Of a DNA stretch of 64,000 nt, positions 1-7,312 are shown piece after piece. A model generated the notes under the pieces. That model was not told the DNA's origin and did no database searches. It saw nothing but the letters and a program-made list of their open reading frames with translations. A program made the translations under genes and the position numbers. How positions within the stretch are numbered: the first letter of the stretch is position 1; every line of letters starts with the position of its first letter. Origin of the DNA: CAZIVP01 sp964542915 (GTDB lineage Bacteria > Calditrichota > Calditrichia > Calditrichales > Calditrichaceae); assembly GCA_964542915.1 (NCBI GenBank), contig CAZIVP010000001.1, forward strand, positions 496,001 to 560,000, given 5' to 3'.

Positions 1-83
1 ATATCGGCGGGGTATTAATCGGCGCTTTCATACTTGTCCTCTATTCAGCTTTTACAGAGCGCTCTCATGGCGCCGGAAGCTGA
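1..83 (+). CDS. C-terminal end of a membrane protein (partial)
   Basis: An open frame enters from the left edge (codons begin at base 3) and stops at TGA 81-83, giving 26 residues. They start with a glycine- and aliphatic-rich stretch (IGGVLIGAFILVLYSAF) that would make the last transmembrane helix, followed by a short polar tail (TERSHGAGS). That is typical of the end of an integral membrane protein, but the family cannot be named from so little. The frame is the only one of the three forward frames with this hydrophobic-then-polar character. Confidence 0.45.
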   Translation, partial: IGGVLIGAFILVLYSAFTERSHGAGS

Positions 84-99
84 TTTTTTTTATGGATTT

Positions 100-115
100 T
101 CAATAAATTTATTGA
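100..115. repeat. Perfect 16-bp AT-rich palindrome
   Basis: Bases 100-115 read TCAATAAATTTATTGA, which is its own reverse complement. It lies 17 bases after the stop of the partial membrane protein and about 170 bases before the next gene. It could be a dimeric-regulator operator or chance in AT-rich DNA; there is no T-run after it, so it is not a classical terminator. Confidence 0.3.
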
Positions 116-288
116 TGCGTGTGCCCGACCATTGCCTTAAATTTGATCCCTTCATCAACCTTGAAAAAAAGCCATAAAATGATTGGTACTTTCCATTTAT
201 TTTTATATATTTAAGGAAATCTTCATTTCTTATTCAATCAAAAAGTATCTTATTAAGCCATAATTCACTTAATTTTTTGGGAGGCGAT

Positions 289-1590
289 ATGAAGTCCGTT
301 CAAGTGACTTTATTCAGGTATTTATTCATTAATCTGATTCTCATTGGATTTGTTAGTGGGCAAAATGCCTATCAGGTTTATTTTAACGAAATACGAGCAA
401 ATGACGCCAGTACCGACGATGCGGAATTTATTGAGCTAGTTGCACCAGCCGGAACTGACTTAAGCGGCTTTAAAATCGAGCACTATAATGGCAGTGAATC
501 CATTGACGGCGCCCTTTTTACGCACACAATAGGCGCATTCACCGTACCCGATGACGGGGTAACAGACAACGCCGGTAATCCGCTTGGATTTTATGTATTA
601 TCACTAACGGGAAATAGTGCTTTAAGTAACGCCGATGAAGTCAGTTCGGATAACCTTCAGAATGGCGAAGACGGCGTCATACTCTATGATAGCGAAGATA
701 ACATTCTTGATGCGGTGGCATGGGAAGGCCCCGGAGATTTAACGACGGATGATCCCGGTACCGTTACCACTTCAGGTTCAACAAGCGAAAACAACTACTT
801 GCATGTCACTGTTGATGATGACGCCGGCGATAACAGTCTGCAGGCCCCGGATGACGTTTTGTCTGATGACGGCACCGGTTGGGCCCTGTTTGCAGCCACG
901 CCCGGCCAAATAAATCAAAATCAAAATGATGGCGATATGTCGCTTCCGGTGAATCTGGTAGCGTTCAATGCCTTATTACAAGACGATCATATTCTTGTGA
1001 AATGGCGTACGGCGAGTGAAGTGGATAATCTCGGCTTTGAGTTGTATCGTTCGTTCGAAGCGCATAACGATTATCAATTGCTGGATAGTTACCGAAACAA
1101 CCCGGCGCTTAAAGGCAAGCATAACAGCAGCGCTGCAAATGATTATCAATTCGCCGATTATTCGGTGGAAACCGGTAAAACGTATTTTTATAAATTAGCC
1201 GACGTCGATGTTGGTGGTAAGCGTACCTGGCATGCTCCTATAGAAATTCATGTTTCCGAAGCTCAAGATTTTGAAAAAACCGAACCATTTACAATAAGGG
1301 ATTTTCGCCTGTATCCGAATTTCCCCAATCCCTTCAACCCTTCGACAACCATCGTATTTGATATTCCTGAGTTAAATGAATCATCCGTTGATATTCTGCT
1401 TGCCATTTATAATGTGAGCGGAAAGCGTGTAAGAACTATCTATAACGAGAAACTCGAAAGCAATCGGCGTTATCGTTTTCGTTGGGATGGTAGAGATGAA
1501 CGGGGAAACATGTTGACATCGGGCATCTATATTGCTCAATTAAAAACAGATGGGTTCAGTAAGGCGATTAAAATGTGTTTAATGCGTTAA
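289..1590 (+). CDS. Secreted lamin-tail-domain protein with T9SS-type sorting domain
   Basis: A 433-residue secreted cargo protein. ATG 289 is chosen because GGGAGG at 279-284 sits just before it; an in-frame TTG at 277 overlaps that site. Residues 1-25 are a signal peptide (hydrophobic core ending VSGQ). About 27-200 match the lamin-tail-domain pattern (VYFNEIRAND... EFIELVAPAG... LSGFKIEHYNG) and are rich in Asp. About 220-325 form an Fn3-like module starting SLPVNLVAF with a TASE..NLGFEL signature. From about residue 340 comes the sorting domain, with NFPNPFNPSTT, SGKRVR, WDGRDERGN and GIYIAQL blocks. By family knowledge such tails direct export across the outer membrane by a Por-type machine and are then cut. 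The natural role of the lamin-tail part here is unknown. No gene partner is adjacent. Confidence 0.85.
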   Translation: MKSVQVTLFRYLFINLILIGFVSGQNAYQVYFNEIRANDASTDDAEFIELVAPAGTDLSGFKIEHYNGSESIDGALFTHTIGAFTVPDDGVTDNAGNPLGFYVLSLTGNSALSNADEVSSDNLQNGEDGVILYDSEDNILDAVAWEGPGDLTTDDPGTVTTSGSTSENNYLHVTVDDDAGDNSLQAPDDVLSDDGTGWALFAATPGQINQNQNDGDMSLPVNLVAFNALLQDDHILVKWRTASEVDNLGFELYRSFEAHNDYQLLDSYRNNPALKGKHNSSAANDYQFADYSVETGKTYFYKLADVDVGGKRTWHAPIEIHVSEAQDFEKTEPFTIRDFRLYPNFPNPFNPSTTIVFDIPELNESSVDILLAIYNVSGKRVRTIYNEKLESNRRYRFRWDGRDERGNMLTSGIYIAQLKTDGFSKAIKMCLMR

Positions 1591-1719
1591 CGATTTATGA
1601 GATAACGAACGTCTGATCGATTCTCTGTTAACCGGATTTTTTTCATCCAATCATACTGTGTCAGGATTGCCCTCTGTATTAAAACAGTTATTGATTAGGG
1701 TCAGAGGGGAATTTCGCCT

Positions 1720-1854
1720 ATGAATGATTTTATCACGGTTATTGCCTCATTAAAATTGCATAAACACCAAGAAGCGGCGGTTTCGAACATAACGTTGAAT
1801 CTTGTTTTGTGGGGGCTTCCAAAAAAATTTGACTACCTGTTAAGGCCTTTTTAA
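1720..1854 (+). CDS. Possible 44-residue leader or orphan small protein
   Basis: An ATG at 1720 follows AGAGGGGA (1703-1710) at a usable spacing and opens a 44-residue frame ending TAA 1852-1854. The product begins MNDFITVIASLKL and ends LLRPF; it has no recognisable domain. It overlaps the candidate promoter for rplM, so if translated it would belong to an upstream transcript. Length and composition are compatible with chance, so this is only a candidate. Confidence 0.15.
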   Translation: MNDFITVIASLKLHKHQEAAVSNITLNLVLWGLPKKFDYLLRPF

Positions 1855-1857
1855 ATT
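1829..1857 (+). promoter_or_regulatory. Sigma-70-like promoter of rplM-rpsI
   Basis: TTGACT at 1829-1834 (5 of 6 to the -35 consensus) is followed after 17 bases by TAAATT at 1852-1857 (4 of 6 to the -10 consensus). A transcript starting near 1864 would have a short leader of about 35 bases before the rplM start, including AGGAGG at 1887-1892. Confidence 0.4.
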
Positions 1858-1899
1858 CAAGGCTCAACTTTTTAACGCAGAGCAGCAGGAGGTTCCGTT

Positions 1900-2337
1900 T
1901 TGAAAACATACATCGCGCCTGAAAAGGAGATTAACGGATCGCGGAAGTGGTATGTGGTGGATGCGAAAGATCAGATATTAGGAAGACTGGCGAGTCGTAT
2001 TGCACAGATTATCCGCGGAAAACATAAGCCAATATTTTCGCGGCATCAGGATACGGGTGATTATATTGTCGTAATCAATGCAGAAAAAGTTCGTTTAACA
2101 GGGCACAAGCTACAAGAAAAACATTATTTTAGTCATTCCGGTTATCCCGGCGGCGGGAAATTAACGCCGGCAAATCAAATGTTGGAAAGGCATCCGGAGC
2201 GGGTTATCGAATATGCTGTAAGACGTATGTTGCCTAAAAACGCTTTGGGGCGAAGCATGTTTCGAAAATTAAAAGTTTATGCGGGTGAACAACATCCGCA
2301 TCAGGCACAACAACCGGAAAAACTGGAATTTAAATAA
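1900..2337 (+). CDS. rplM: 50S ribosomal protein L13
   Basis: Ribosomal protein L13, an early-assembling protein of the large subunit. The 145-residue product has the family's usual length and landmarks: KWYVVDAKDQILGRLAS near the start, the RGKHKP block, GDYIVVINAEKV, and the C-terminal ML.....GR..F.KLKVY.GE.HPH.AQ.P pattern. It starts with TTG at 1900; AGGAGG at 1887-1892 with a 7-base spacing fixes this start. It is followed 18 bases later by rpsI, the standard L13-S9 operon. The pair is probably driven by the promoter at 1829-1857. Confidence 0.97.
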   Translation: MKTYIAPEKEINGSRKWYVVDAKDQILGRLASRIAQIIRGKHKPIFSRHQDTGDYIVVINAEKVRLTGHKLQEKHYFSHSGYPGGGKLTPANQMLERHPERVIEYAVRRMLPKNALGRSMFRKLKVYAGEQHPHQAQQPEKLEFK

Positions 2338-2355
2338 CTCGCAGGAGTATAGTGA

Positions 2356-2748
2356 ATGGAAGAATATGTAGCGGTGGGAAGACGAAAAAACTCTGTCGCA
2401 CGTGTACGCATGATACCCGGTAACGGGCAGTTTAATATTAACAATAAAAATCAATCTTTGCTGGATTATTTTAAGCGGGAAACGCTGAAAATGGATATTG
2501 AGCAACCGCTTGAAGTAACGGAAAATTTAAACAAGTTTGATTTTAAAGTCCGGGTGGATGGCGGCGGATTGACAGGACAAGCCGGGGCAGTGCGGCTTGG
2601 TATTGCCCGCGCTTTGCTGGCGTACAGCGAAGATTATCGTAAAACGCTTAGAGAGAACGGTTTCCTGACACGTGATCAGCGTGAAAAGGAACGAAAAAAA
2701 TACGGGTTGGCAAAGGCGCGCAAACAGTACCAGTTTTCCAAACGTTAA
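2356..2748 (+). CDS. rpsI: 30S ribosomal protein S9
   Basis: Ribosomal protein S9 of the small subunit, 130 residues, the normal length. It begins with the family's AVGRRKNSVARVR block, has the VDGGGLTGQAGAVRLGIARAL core and ends in the conserved basic tail KKYGLAKARKQYQFSKR that reaches toward the P-site tRNA. ATG 2356 follows GCAGGAG at 2341-2347. It is the second gene of the rplM-rpsI operon and is followed directly by a strong intrinsic terminator. Confidence 0.97.
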   Translation: MEEYVAVGRRKNSVARVRMIPGNGQFNINNKNQSLLDYFKRETLKMDIEQPLEVTENLNKFDFKVRVDGGGLTGQAGAVRLGIARALLAYSEDYRKTLRENGFLTRDQREKERKKYGLAKARKQYQFSKR

Positions 2749-2769
2749 GCGCATATCACTTTGTTAAGA

Positions 2770-2798
2770 AAAGCCAGACACCGCTTCTGGCTTTTTTT
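2770..2798 (+). terminator. Rho-independent terminator after rpsI
   Basis: AGCCAGA (2772-2778) and TCTGGCT (2786-2792) form a perfect 7-bp stem around a 7-base loop. The stem is followed by a T-run at 2792-2798, and A-T pairs lengthen it. It ends the rplM-rpsI transcript about 20 bases after the rpsI stop. Confidence 0.85.
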
Positions 2799-2900
2799 GT
2801 GATCAAATATAAAAGAAATATGTAATATTGAGGAGAGTTACGTTTAAAACAATCGTTTTCCTATTACAGGATCCGATTTTAAGCGATCCTTAAAAGTCAA

Positions 2901-2996
2901 AACACACACCGGTTGCTGCCATTATGGGTGTCCGCTTCGAAAGGGATAAGAATGGAATAGAGGCCGGTGGCGGTTTAACCCAAATTCTAAAAAGGA
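2901..2996 (+). promoter_or_regulatory. Possible structured 5' leader of rpsB
   Basis: Between the rpsI terminator and rpsB lie about 200 untranslated bases. CACCGG (2907-2912) pairs perfectly with CCGGTG (2964-2969), and two G-U pairs can extend the helix inward. This would bring together a compact domain just before the AAAGGAG ribosome site (about 2991-2997). In other bacteria S2 represses its own mRNA through a leader; this could be a counterpart. No Rfam family is recognised by eye. Confidence 0.3.
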
Positions 2997-3002
2997 GTTA
3001 TT

Positions 3003-3866
3003 ATGCCTACCGTAAAACTTGAAGAGTTACTTTCGTCCGGAGCGCACTTCGGACACATCACACGCCGATGGAATCCCAAAATGAAAGAGTATATTTTCAT
3101 GGAAAAAAACGGGATTCACATTATCGATCTTAAAAAAACACAGGCCAATCTGGACCGTGCATTACAGGCGGTCAAACAGGTTGTGTCCGAGGGTTACGAG
3201 GTGCTTTTTATCGGTACCAAAATGCAGGCCAAGGAAATTATCGCTTCGGAAGCGGAGCGGTGCAACCAGTTTTTTGTGTCTAATCGTTGGCTCGGAGGCA
3301 TGTTGACAAACTTTTCGACCATCCGTAAATCCATTAAACACTACAAGAATCTCGAAAAAATGAGTACCGACGGTACGTATGATAAAATTACCAAAAAAGA
3401 AGTGTTGATGATTGAGCGCGAAAAGGCCAAGCTTTACAGTGTGCTTGGCGGTATTGAAGAGATGAAACGTTTACCGGGCATTGTGTTCATCGTTGATACC
3501 AAAAACGAACACATTGCGGTAAAGGAAGCCCGTAAAATGAATATCCCCGTGGTGGCCCTGGTGGATACCAACGCCGATCCCACTTTGATCGATTATCCGA
3601 TTCCCTGTAATGATGACGCGGCAAAGAGTATTAGCCTTATAACCAATAAGATTGCCGATGCGGTTATTGAAGCCAAACAGAAAGCGGACGAAAAGAAAGC
3701 ACTCGAAGAGGCGGCCCGGGCGGAGAAGGCCGAAAAACCTGAAAAAGCCGAAAAAAGCGAGAAAAAGACTTCGAAGGCGACGGGCGAGAAGAAAAGCAAA
3801 AGCACGGCGACTTCAAAGAAAGAACAACCAGAACCAAAAGAAGATAAAAAACAGGAACAATCATAA
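3003..3866 (+). CDS. rpsB: 30S ribosomal protein S2 with a long charged tail
   Basis: Ribosomal protein S2, which binds S1 and helps place mRNA on the small subunit. The first 225 or so residues are a complete S2: LLSSGAHFGHITRRWNPKM, HIIDLKKT, VLFIGTKMQA, NRWLGGMLTNF, LPGIVFIVDT, and NIPVVALVDTNADP. The protein is 287 residues because of a C-terminal tail of roughly 60 residues made almost only of Lys, Glu, Ala, Ser and Thr. Such extensions occur in some phyla and are probably disordered. ATG 3003 follows AAAGGAG. It opens the rpsB-tsf-pyrH-frr operon. Confidence 0.97.
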   Translation: MPTVKLEELLSSGAHFGHITRRWNPKMKEYIFMEKNGIHIIDLKKTQANLDRALQAVKQVVSEGYEVLFIGTKMQAKEIIASEAERCNQFFVSNRWLGGMLTNFSTIRKSIKHYKNLEKMSTDGTYDKITKKEVLMIEREKAKLYSVLGGIEEMKRLPGIVFIVDTKNEHIAVKEARKMNIPVVALVDTNADPTLIDYPIPCNDDAAKSISLITNKIADAVIEAKQKADEKKALEEAARAEKAEKPEKAEKSEKKTSKATGEKKSKSTATSKKEQPEPKEDKKQEQS

Positions 3867-3890
3867 GTTTGAAATAAAGGAGTATGCACG

Positions 3891-4487
3891 ATGGCTGAAA
3901 TTACCGCTCAGATGGTGAAAGATCTGCGTGATAAAAGCGGTGTGGGAATGATGGACTGTAAAAGGGCATTACAGGAAGCAGAAGGCGATTTCGACAAGGC
4001 GCTGGAATTTTTAAGAAAAAAAGGCATGGCTAAGGCAGCTAAACGCGCCGGACGCGATGTAAATGAAGGTGTTGTGGCTTCTTACATCCATCCCGGCGAT
4101 AAACTGGGTGTATTGGTAGAAGTAAATACCGAAACCGACTTTGTTGCAAATACCGACGATATTCGTGCGTTTGCCAGAAATATAGCCATGCATATTGCTG
4201 CATCGAATCCACTGGCGGTTACCCGCGAGGAACTGGATCAGGAAACCATAGAGAAAGAAAAAAGTCTTTTGAAAGAGCAGGCCATTGATTCCGGTAAACC
4301 AGAAAATATTGTTGAAAAAATGGTCGAAGGACGTATGGAAAAATACTTCGCCGAAGTGGTTCTTATGGAGCAGCCCTATGTAAAAGATCCGGATAAGACT
4401 GTAAAAGATTTACTTACTGAAACCGTTGCCAAAGTGGGTGAAAATGTTCATATCCGTCGATTTGCCCGTTTTCGCATAGGAGAATAA
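3891..4487 (+). CDS. tsf: Elongation factor Ts (short form)
   Basis: Nucleotide-exchange factor for EF-Tu. It starts with the UBA-like helical domain (MVKDLRDKSGVGMMDCKRAL.EA.GDFDKA), followed by the core carrying TETDFVANTD, the segment that contacts the EF-Tu magnesium site. At 198 residues it is the short type with one core subdomain, as in Thermus, rather than the ~283-residue form of E. coli. It ends with a segment (GENVHIRRFARFRIGE) matching the normal family end, so it is not truncated. ATG 3891 lies 24 bases after rpsB. Confidence 0.96.
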   Translation: MAEITAQMVKDLRDKSGVGMMDCKRALQEAEGDFDKALEFLRKKGMAKAAKRAGRDVNEGVVASYIHPGDKLGVLVEVNTETDFVANTDDIRAFARNIAMHIAASNPLAVTREELDQETIEKEKSLLKEQAIDSGKPENIVEKMVEGRMEKYFAEVVLMEQPYVKDPDKTVKDLLTETVAKVGENVHIRRFARFRIGE

Positions 4488-4491
4488 GTTC

Positions 4492-5214
4492 ATGCCGAAG
4501 GCGGCTTTAACATACAAACGCATCGTGCTAAAACTTAGCGGCGAATCTCTTGCGGGAGATCAGAAAACAGGCATCAGCCCTGCTGTATTGGACCATTTCG
4601 CTGCTGAATTGGAAACGTTGCAAAATTTGGGAGTACAGGTTGCCGTTGTGCTCGGAGGAGGCAATATCTTTCGCGGATTATCCGAAGGCGCAAGAGAAAT
4701 GAACCGCGTTTCGGCTGATCATATGGGTATGCTTGCCACCGTCATCAACTCCATAGCCCTTCGAGATCGTTTGCAACGCCAGGGCCTTCCTGCCCAGGTT
4801 ATGACGGCAACGCCCATGGAATCCTTTGCGTATCATTATACTCCGGAAAAAGCCGTGCGGTTTTTAGAGGATAAGCAAGTCCTGCTGATCAGCGGTGGGA
4901 CCGGTAATCCTTTTTTTACAACGGATACTGCCGCCGTTTTGCGTGCGGTGGAAATTGAGGCGGATGTGATCCTGAAAGGCACTCGCGTTGACGGTGTTTA
5001 CAATGCGGATCCCGAACAAGTGGAGGACGCTATCAAATTCGATCGACTCCGGTATATGGAAGTCATCAAAAAAGAGTTGAAAGTGATGGATTTGACCGCC
5101 ATAACACTCGCTATGGAAAATGAGATGCCTATCATCGTTTTTAATTTCGATAAAGCGGATAACCTGAAAGATGCTATTCAGGGCAAACCTATAGGAACTA
5201 AAGTGCAGGGGTGA
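4492..5214 (+). CDS. pyrH: Uridylate kinase (UMP kinase)
   Basis: Phosphorylates UMP to UDP in the cytoplasm, the first dedicated step of pyrimidine nucleotide supply. The 240-residue hexameric amino-acid-kinase-fold protein shows KLSGESL near the start, VVLGGGNIFRG, the ADHMGMLATVIN segment, and the nucleotide-binding TGNPFFTTDTAA.RA.E..AD..LK.T.VDGVY..DP block. ATG 4492 begins 4 bases after the tsf stop. The gene sits in the very widespread rpsB-tsf-pyrH-frr order. Confidence 0.97.
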   Translation: MPKAALTYKRIVLKLSGESLAGDQKTGISPAVLDHFAAELETLQNLGVQVAVVLGGGNIFRGLSEGAREMNRVSADHMGMLATVINSIALRDRLQRQGLPAQVMTATPMESFAYHYTPEKAVRFLEDKQVLLISGGTGNPFFTTDTAAVLRAVEIEADVILKGTRVDGVYNADPEQVEDAIKFDRLRYMEVIKKELKVMDLTAITLAMENEMPIIVFNFDKADNLKDAIQGKPIGTKVQG

Positions 5215-5217
5215 TGT

Positions 5218-5778
5218 ATGGAGGTAATAGAAATTAAAAAAGACGCAAAGAACCGTATGGATAAAGCGGTAGAGTCTTTCCATAATGAACTGCATAAAAT
5301 CCGCACCGGCAGGGCAACGCCAGCGCTTTTGGATGGCATACGCGTGGAATATTACGGACAAAAAGTGCCCTTAAACCAGGCTGCGACCGTTAACGTACCC
5401 GAGCCGAGGCTCATTATGGTTCAGCCCTGGGAAAAGAAAATGTTGGCGGAAATCGAAAAGGAGATTATGAAAGCCGATTTGGGACTCAATCCGAATAACG
5501 ACGGCAATGTGATCCGTATCCCTATCCCACAATTAAGCGAAGAACGGCGAAAGGAAATGGTAAAGCTGGTGCATAAATTTGCAGAGGATGCGCGTATCGC
5601 TGTGCGGAACATTCGCCGAGACGCCAATGATACGTTAAAGAAAAAAGAAAAAAGCAATGATATCTCCGAAGACGAACTCAGCGTTGCACTGGAAGAGGTT
5701 CAAAAATTGACCGATGAACATATTGAAGAAATCGACGGCTTGATGAAGAACAAAGAAGTTGAAATCATGGAAGTCTGA
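5218..5778 (+). CDS. frr: Ribosome recycling factor
   Basis: Splits post-termination ribosomes together with EF-G. The 186 residues match the family's length and pattern: RM.KAVESFHNELHKIRTGRATPALLDGI.VEYYG, then PLNQ.A.V.VPEPR, the conserved IGLNPN-like loop (here LGLNPNNDGNVIRIPIPQLSEERRKE), and a helical C-terminus RNIRRDAND..KKKEK. ATG 5218 starts 3 bases after the pyrH stop, so translation is probably coupled. A strong terminator follows. In many bacteria uppS, cdsA and dxr follow frr; here they do not. Confidence 0.97.
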   Translation: MEVIEIKKDAKNRMDKAVESFHNELHKIRTGRATPALLDGIRVEYYGQKVPLNQAATVNVPEPRLIMVQPWEKKMLAEIEKEIMKADLGLNPNNDGNVIRIPIPQLSEERRKEMVKLVHKFAEDARIAVRNIRRDANDTLKKKEKSNDISEDELSVALEEVQKLTDEHIEEIDGLMKNKEVEIMEV

Positions 5779-5803
5779 TATTTTTACTCAATAATTCCTG
5801 CAG

Positions 5804-5838
5804 AAAGCCGAATAAGAATATCTTGTTCGGCTTTTTTT
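5804..5838 (+). terminator. Rho-independent terminator after frr
   Basis: A 14-bp stem containing one G-U pair (5804-5817 with 5821-5834; core AAAGCCGAA/TTCGGCTTT) has a very short loop and is followed by a T-run through 5838. It closes the rpsB-tsf-pyrH-frr operon and separates it from the exopolysaccharide locus. Confidence 0.9.
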
Positions 5839-5861
5839 GTAGAAAAAAATGAACAGCATAA

Positions 5862-5885
5862 ATATTCGAAAAAACGAACGAATAT
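5862..5885. promoter_or_regulatory. Inverted repeat upstream of the first exopolysaccharide gene
   Basis: ATATTCG (5862-5868) and CGAATAT (5879-5885) are perfect inverted arms around an A-rich 10-base spacer. They lie about 150 bases before the start at 6036. The layout would suit an operator for a dimeric regulator or the upstream part of the promoter region. It lacks a T-run, so it is not a second terminator. Confidence 0.3.
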
Positions 5886-6035
5886 GATTTACCGCACAAT
5901 TTTTTCGAGGGATTGTTCCTATCATGAAAATCGGTTTTGCGAAAGCGACAACGTGTATCGATTTCAATATTTAAAGTGCGATGAAAGCTTTTGTGAAGAC
6001 CTGCTTTAATTTAGATACGATGAAAAGGAGTGCGA

Positions 6036-7025
6036 GTGTTAGCTCGTAAAGAGATTTCTTTACAATCAGGGACGAAATTGAAAAAAAGTTTAATCATCGG
6101 CTGGAATATTGAGTCGGTAGGTCTCTACGATATCATTTTGAATACCCCGGCATTGGGTTATGATGTGCGCGGTTTTGTTCGACCGAGCGGTTTTCAGGAG
6201 AGTAAGCACTACAAAAATGTTCCGATTGTCGCCGATTTATCCAATCTTTCCGATGCGTTACAGGATTATGAGATTGAAGAAGTACTGGTGGTTCTTTCAC
6301 CTTCGGAAAAGGATTATCTCAGCCAAATTATCTCGATCTGTCGGCGTGTTAAGGTCGATTATAATATTGTCTCCGACGCTTATGAAGAGGATTACAGCTA
6401 TGTTATCCGCGATGTCATAAGCAAAACCCTGGCCATCAGAGAATACAATCTGAGGCGGATTTTTGATATTGTCGGCGCCGCCATTTTGTTGATTTTATTA
6501 TTCCCATTGTTTACGATTGTATCGATTGCGATAAAATTGGATTCACAGGGACCGGTTTTTTATTCGCAACAACGTTATGGGAAAAATGGTACCATCTTCG
6601 CTGTTTACAAATTTCGCTCCATGGTTCAGGATGCAGAAAAAAGCTCGGGTCCTACCTGGGCGCAAAAACGCGATCCGCGCATTACCCGCACGGGATGGAT
6701 TATGAGGAAAACGCGGATTGATGAACTGCCACAACTCATGAATATTTTACGCGGTGATATGAGCTTTATTGGGCCGCGACCCGAAAGGCCCTTTTTTGCG
6801 GATACCTTTAAAAGGAAAATTCCGTTTTATATGAACCGGTTAAAAGCAAAACCGGGTGTAACAGGACTGGCGCAAGTAACAGTCGGCTATGATGAAACCA
6901 TTGAGGACGTAAGGGAAAAAGTGGCGCGTGATATTGAATATATCGAAAATTCCTCCAGTTTAAGGCTCAACCTCAGAATTATGTGGAGGACTTTTATCAC
7001 AGTTCTGATGGCAGAAGGTCAATAA
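6036..7025 (+). CDS. Initiating sugar-phosphate transferase (bacterial sugar transferase family)
   Basis: Predicted to start the glycan by moving a sugar 1-phosphate from a nucleotide sugar to undecaprenyl phosphate at the inner membrane (WcaJ/PglC superfamily). GTG 6036 is chosen because AAGGAG (6025-6030) lies 5 bases upstream; an earlier GTG at 6030 overlaps that site. The 329-residue protein has a soluble Rossmann-like N-terminal half (SLIIGWN near residue 17, the CoA-binding-like region of WbaP/WcaJ enzymes). One hydrophobic reentrant-type segment follows (about 142-168, with a central Pro), then the catalytic domain with YKFRSM, DPRITR.G...R..R.DELPQL.N.LRGDMSFIGPRPERP and KPGVTGLAQV. 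The Asp-Glu pair in IDELPQ is the family's catalytic dyad. The usual four or five N-terminal membrane helices are absent. Confidence 0.9.
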   Translation: MLARKEISLQSGTKLKKSLIIGWNIESVGLYDIILNTPALGYDVRGFVRPSGFQESKHYKNVPIVADLSNLSDALQDYEIEEVLVVLSPSEKDYLSQIISICRRVKVDYNIVSDAYEEDYSYVIRDVISKTLAIREYNLRRIFDIVGAAILLILLFPLFTIVSIAIKLDSQGPVFYSQQRYGKNGTIFAVYKFRSMVQDAEKSSGPTWAQKRDPRITRTGWIMRKTRIDELPQLMNILRGDMSFIGPRPERPFFADTFKRKIPFYMNRLKAKPGVTGLAQVTVGYDETIEDVREKVARDIEYIENSSSLRLNLRIMWRTFITVLMAEGQ

Positions 7026-7312
7026 ACCCGTGCCGGCGAGTTTTTACTAATCTAAGCCCCATGCATGCCGATAAATCAAAATGCGCATGTAGGTATGTAA
7101 GCGGGGTACAGACAAACAAGAATATACCCGAAATGCGCCCAATCATAGCAAATTATACCGTACATTTCCGAAGTATTTACGGAAATAAAAGCAGGTCTCG
7201 CATCGTATTAGGGCGGAAGGTCTGTAAGGTTTTTAATTCAATGTTTAATAGCCCTGCAGTTTTACACTGTAATTGACGGGGCGGAGCTGTACATAAATCA
7301 AAGGTAATCACA
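7026..7312. other. 287-bp gap with a hairpin between the transferase and STAS genes
   Basis: No convincing gene is present here. ATTTCCG (7164-7170) and CGGAAAT (7180-7186) form a perfect 7-bp inverted repeat with a 9-base loop and no T-run. A TTGACG at 7273-7278 could be a -35 box, but no good -10 lies at the right distance. The gap suggests the STAS-wza-wzc genes have their own regulation. Confidence 0.4.

Larger units (their letters stand above)
1591..1899. other. 309-bp gap before rplM: inverted repeat, tiny ORF and promoter
   Basis: This gap has no clear gene. An inverted repeat, CCCTCTG at 1670-1676 and CAGAGGG at 1702-1708, could close a 25-base loop in RNA. Its right arm overlaps a GAGGGGA stretch that could serve as a ribosome site for a 44-codon frame at 1720-1854. 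A sigma-70-like promoter lies at 1829-1857. No terminator with a T-run is obvious after the preceding gene. Confidence 0.5.

Noticed and set aside
3593..3889. - strand frames rich in Phe/Ser opposite the end of rpsB.
   Set aside because: They are the reverse complement of the Lys/Glu/Ala tail of S2; no ribosome site or family pattern.
7026..7312. A cyclic-di-GMP or other riboswitch before the STAS gene.
   Set aside because: No conserved riboswitch core could be recognised; only a simple hairpin is visible.
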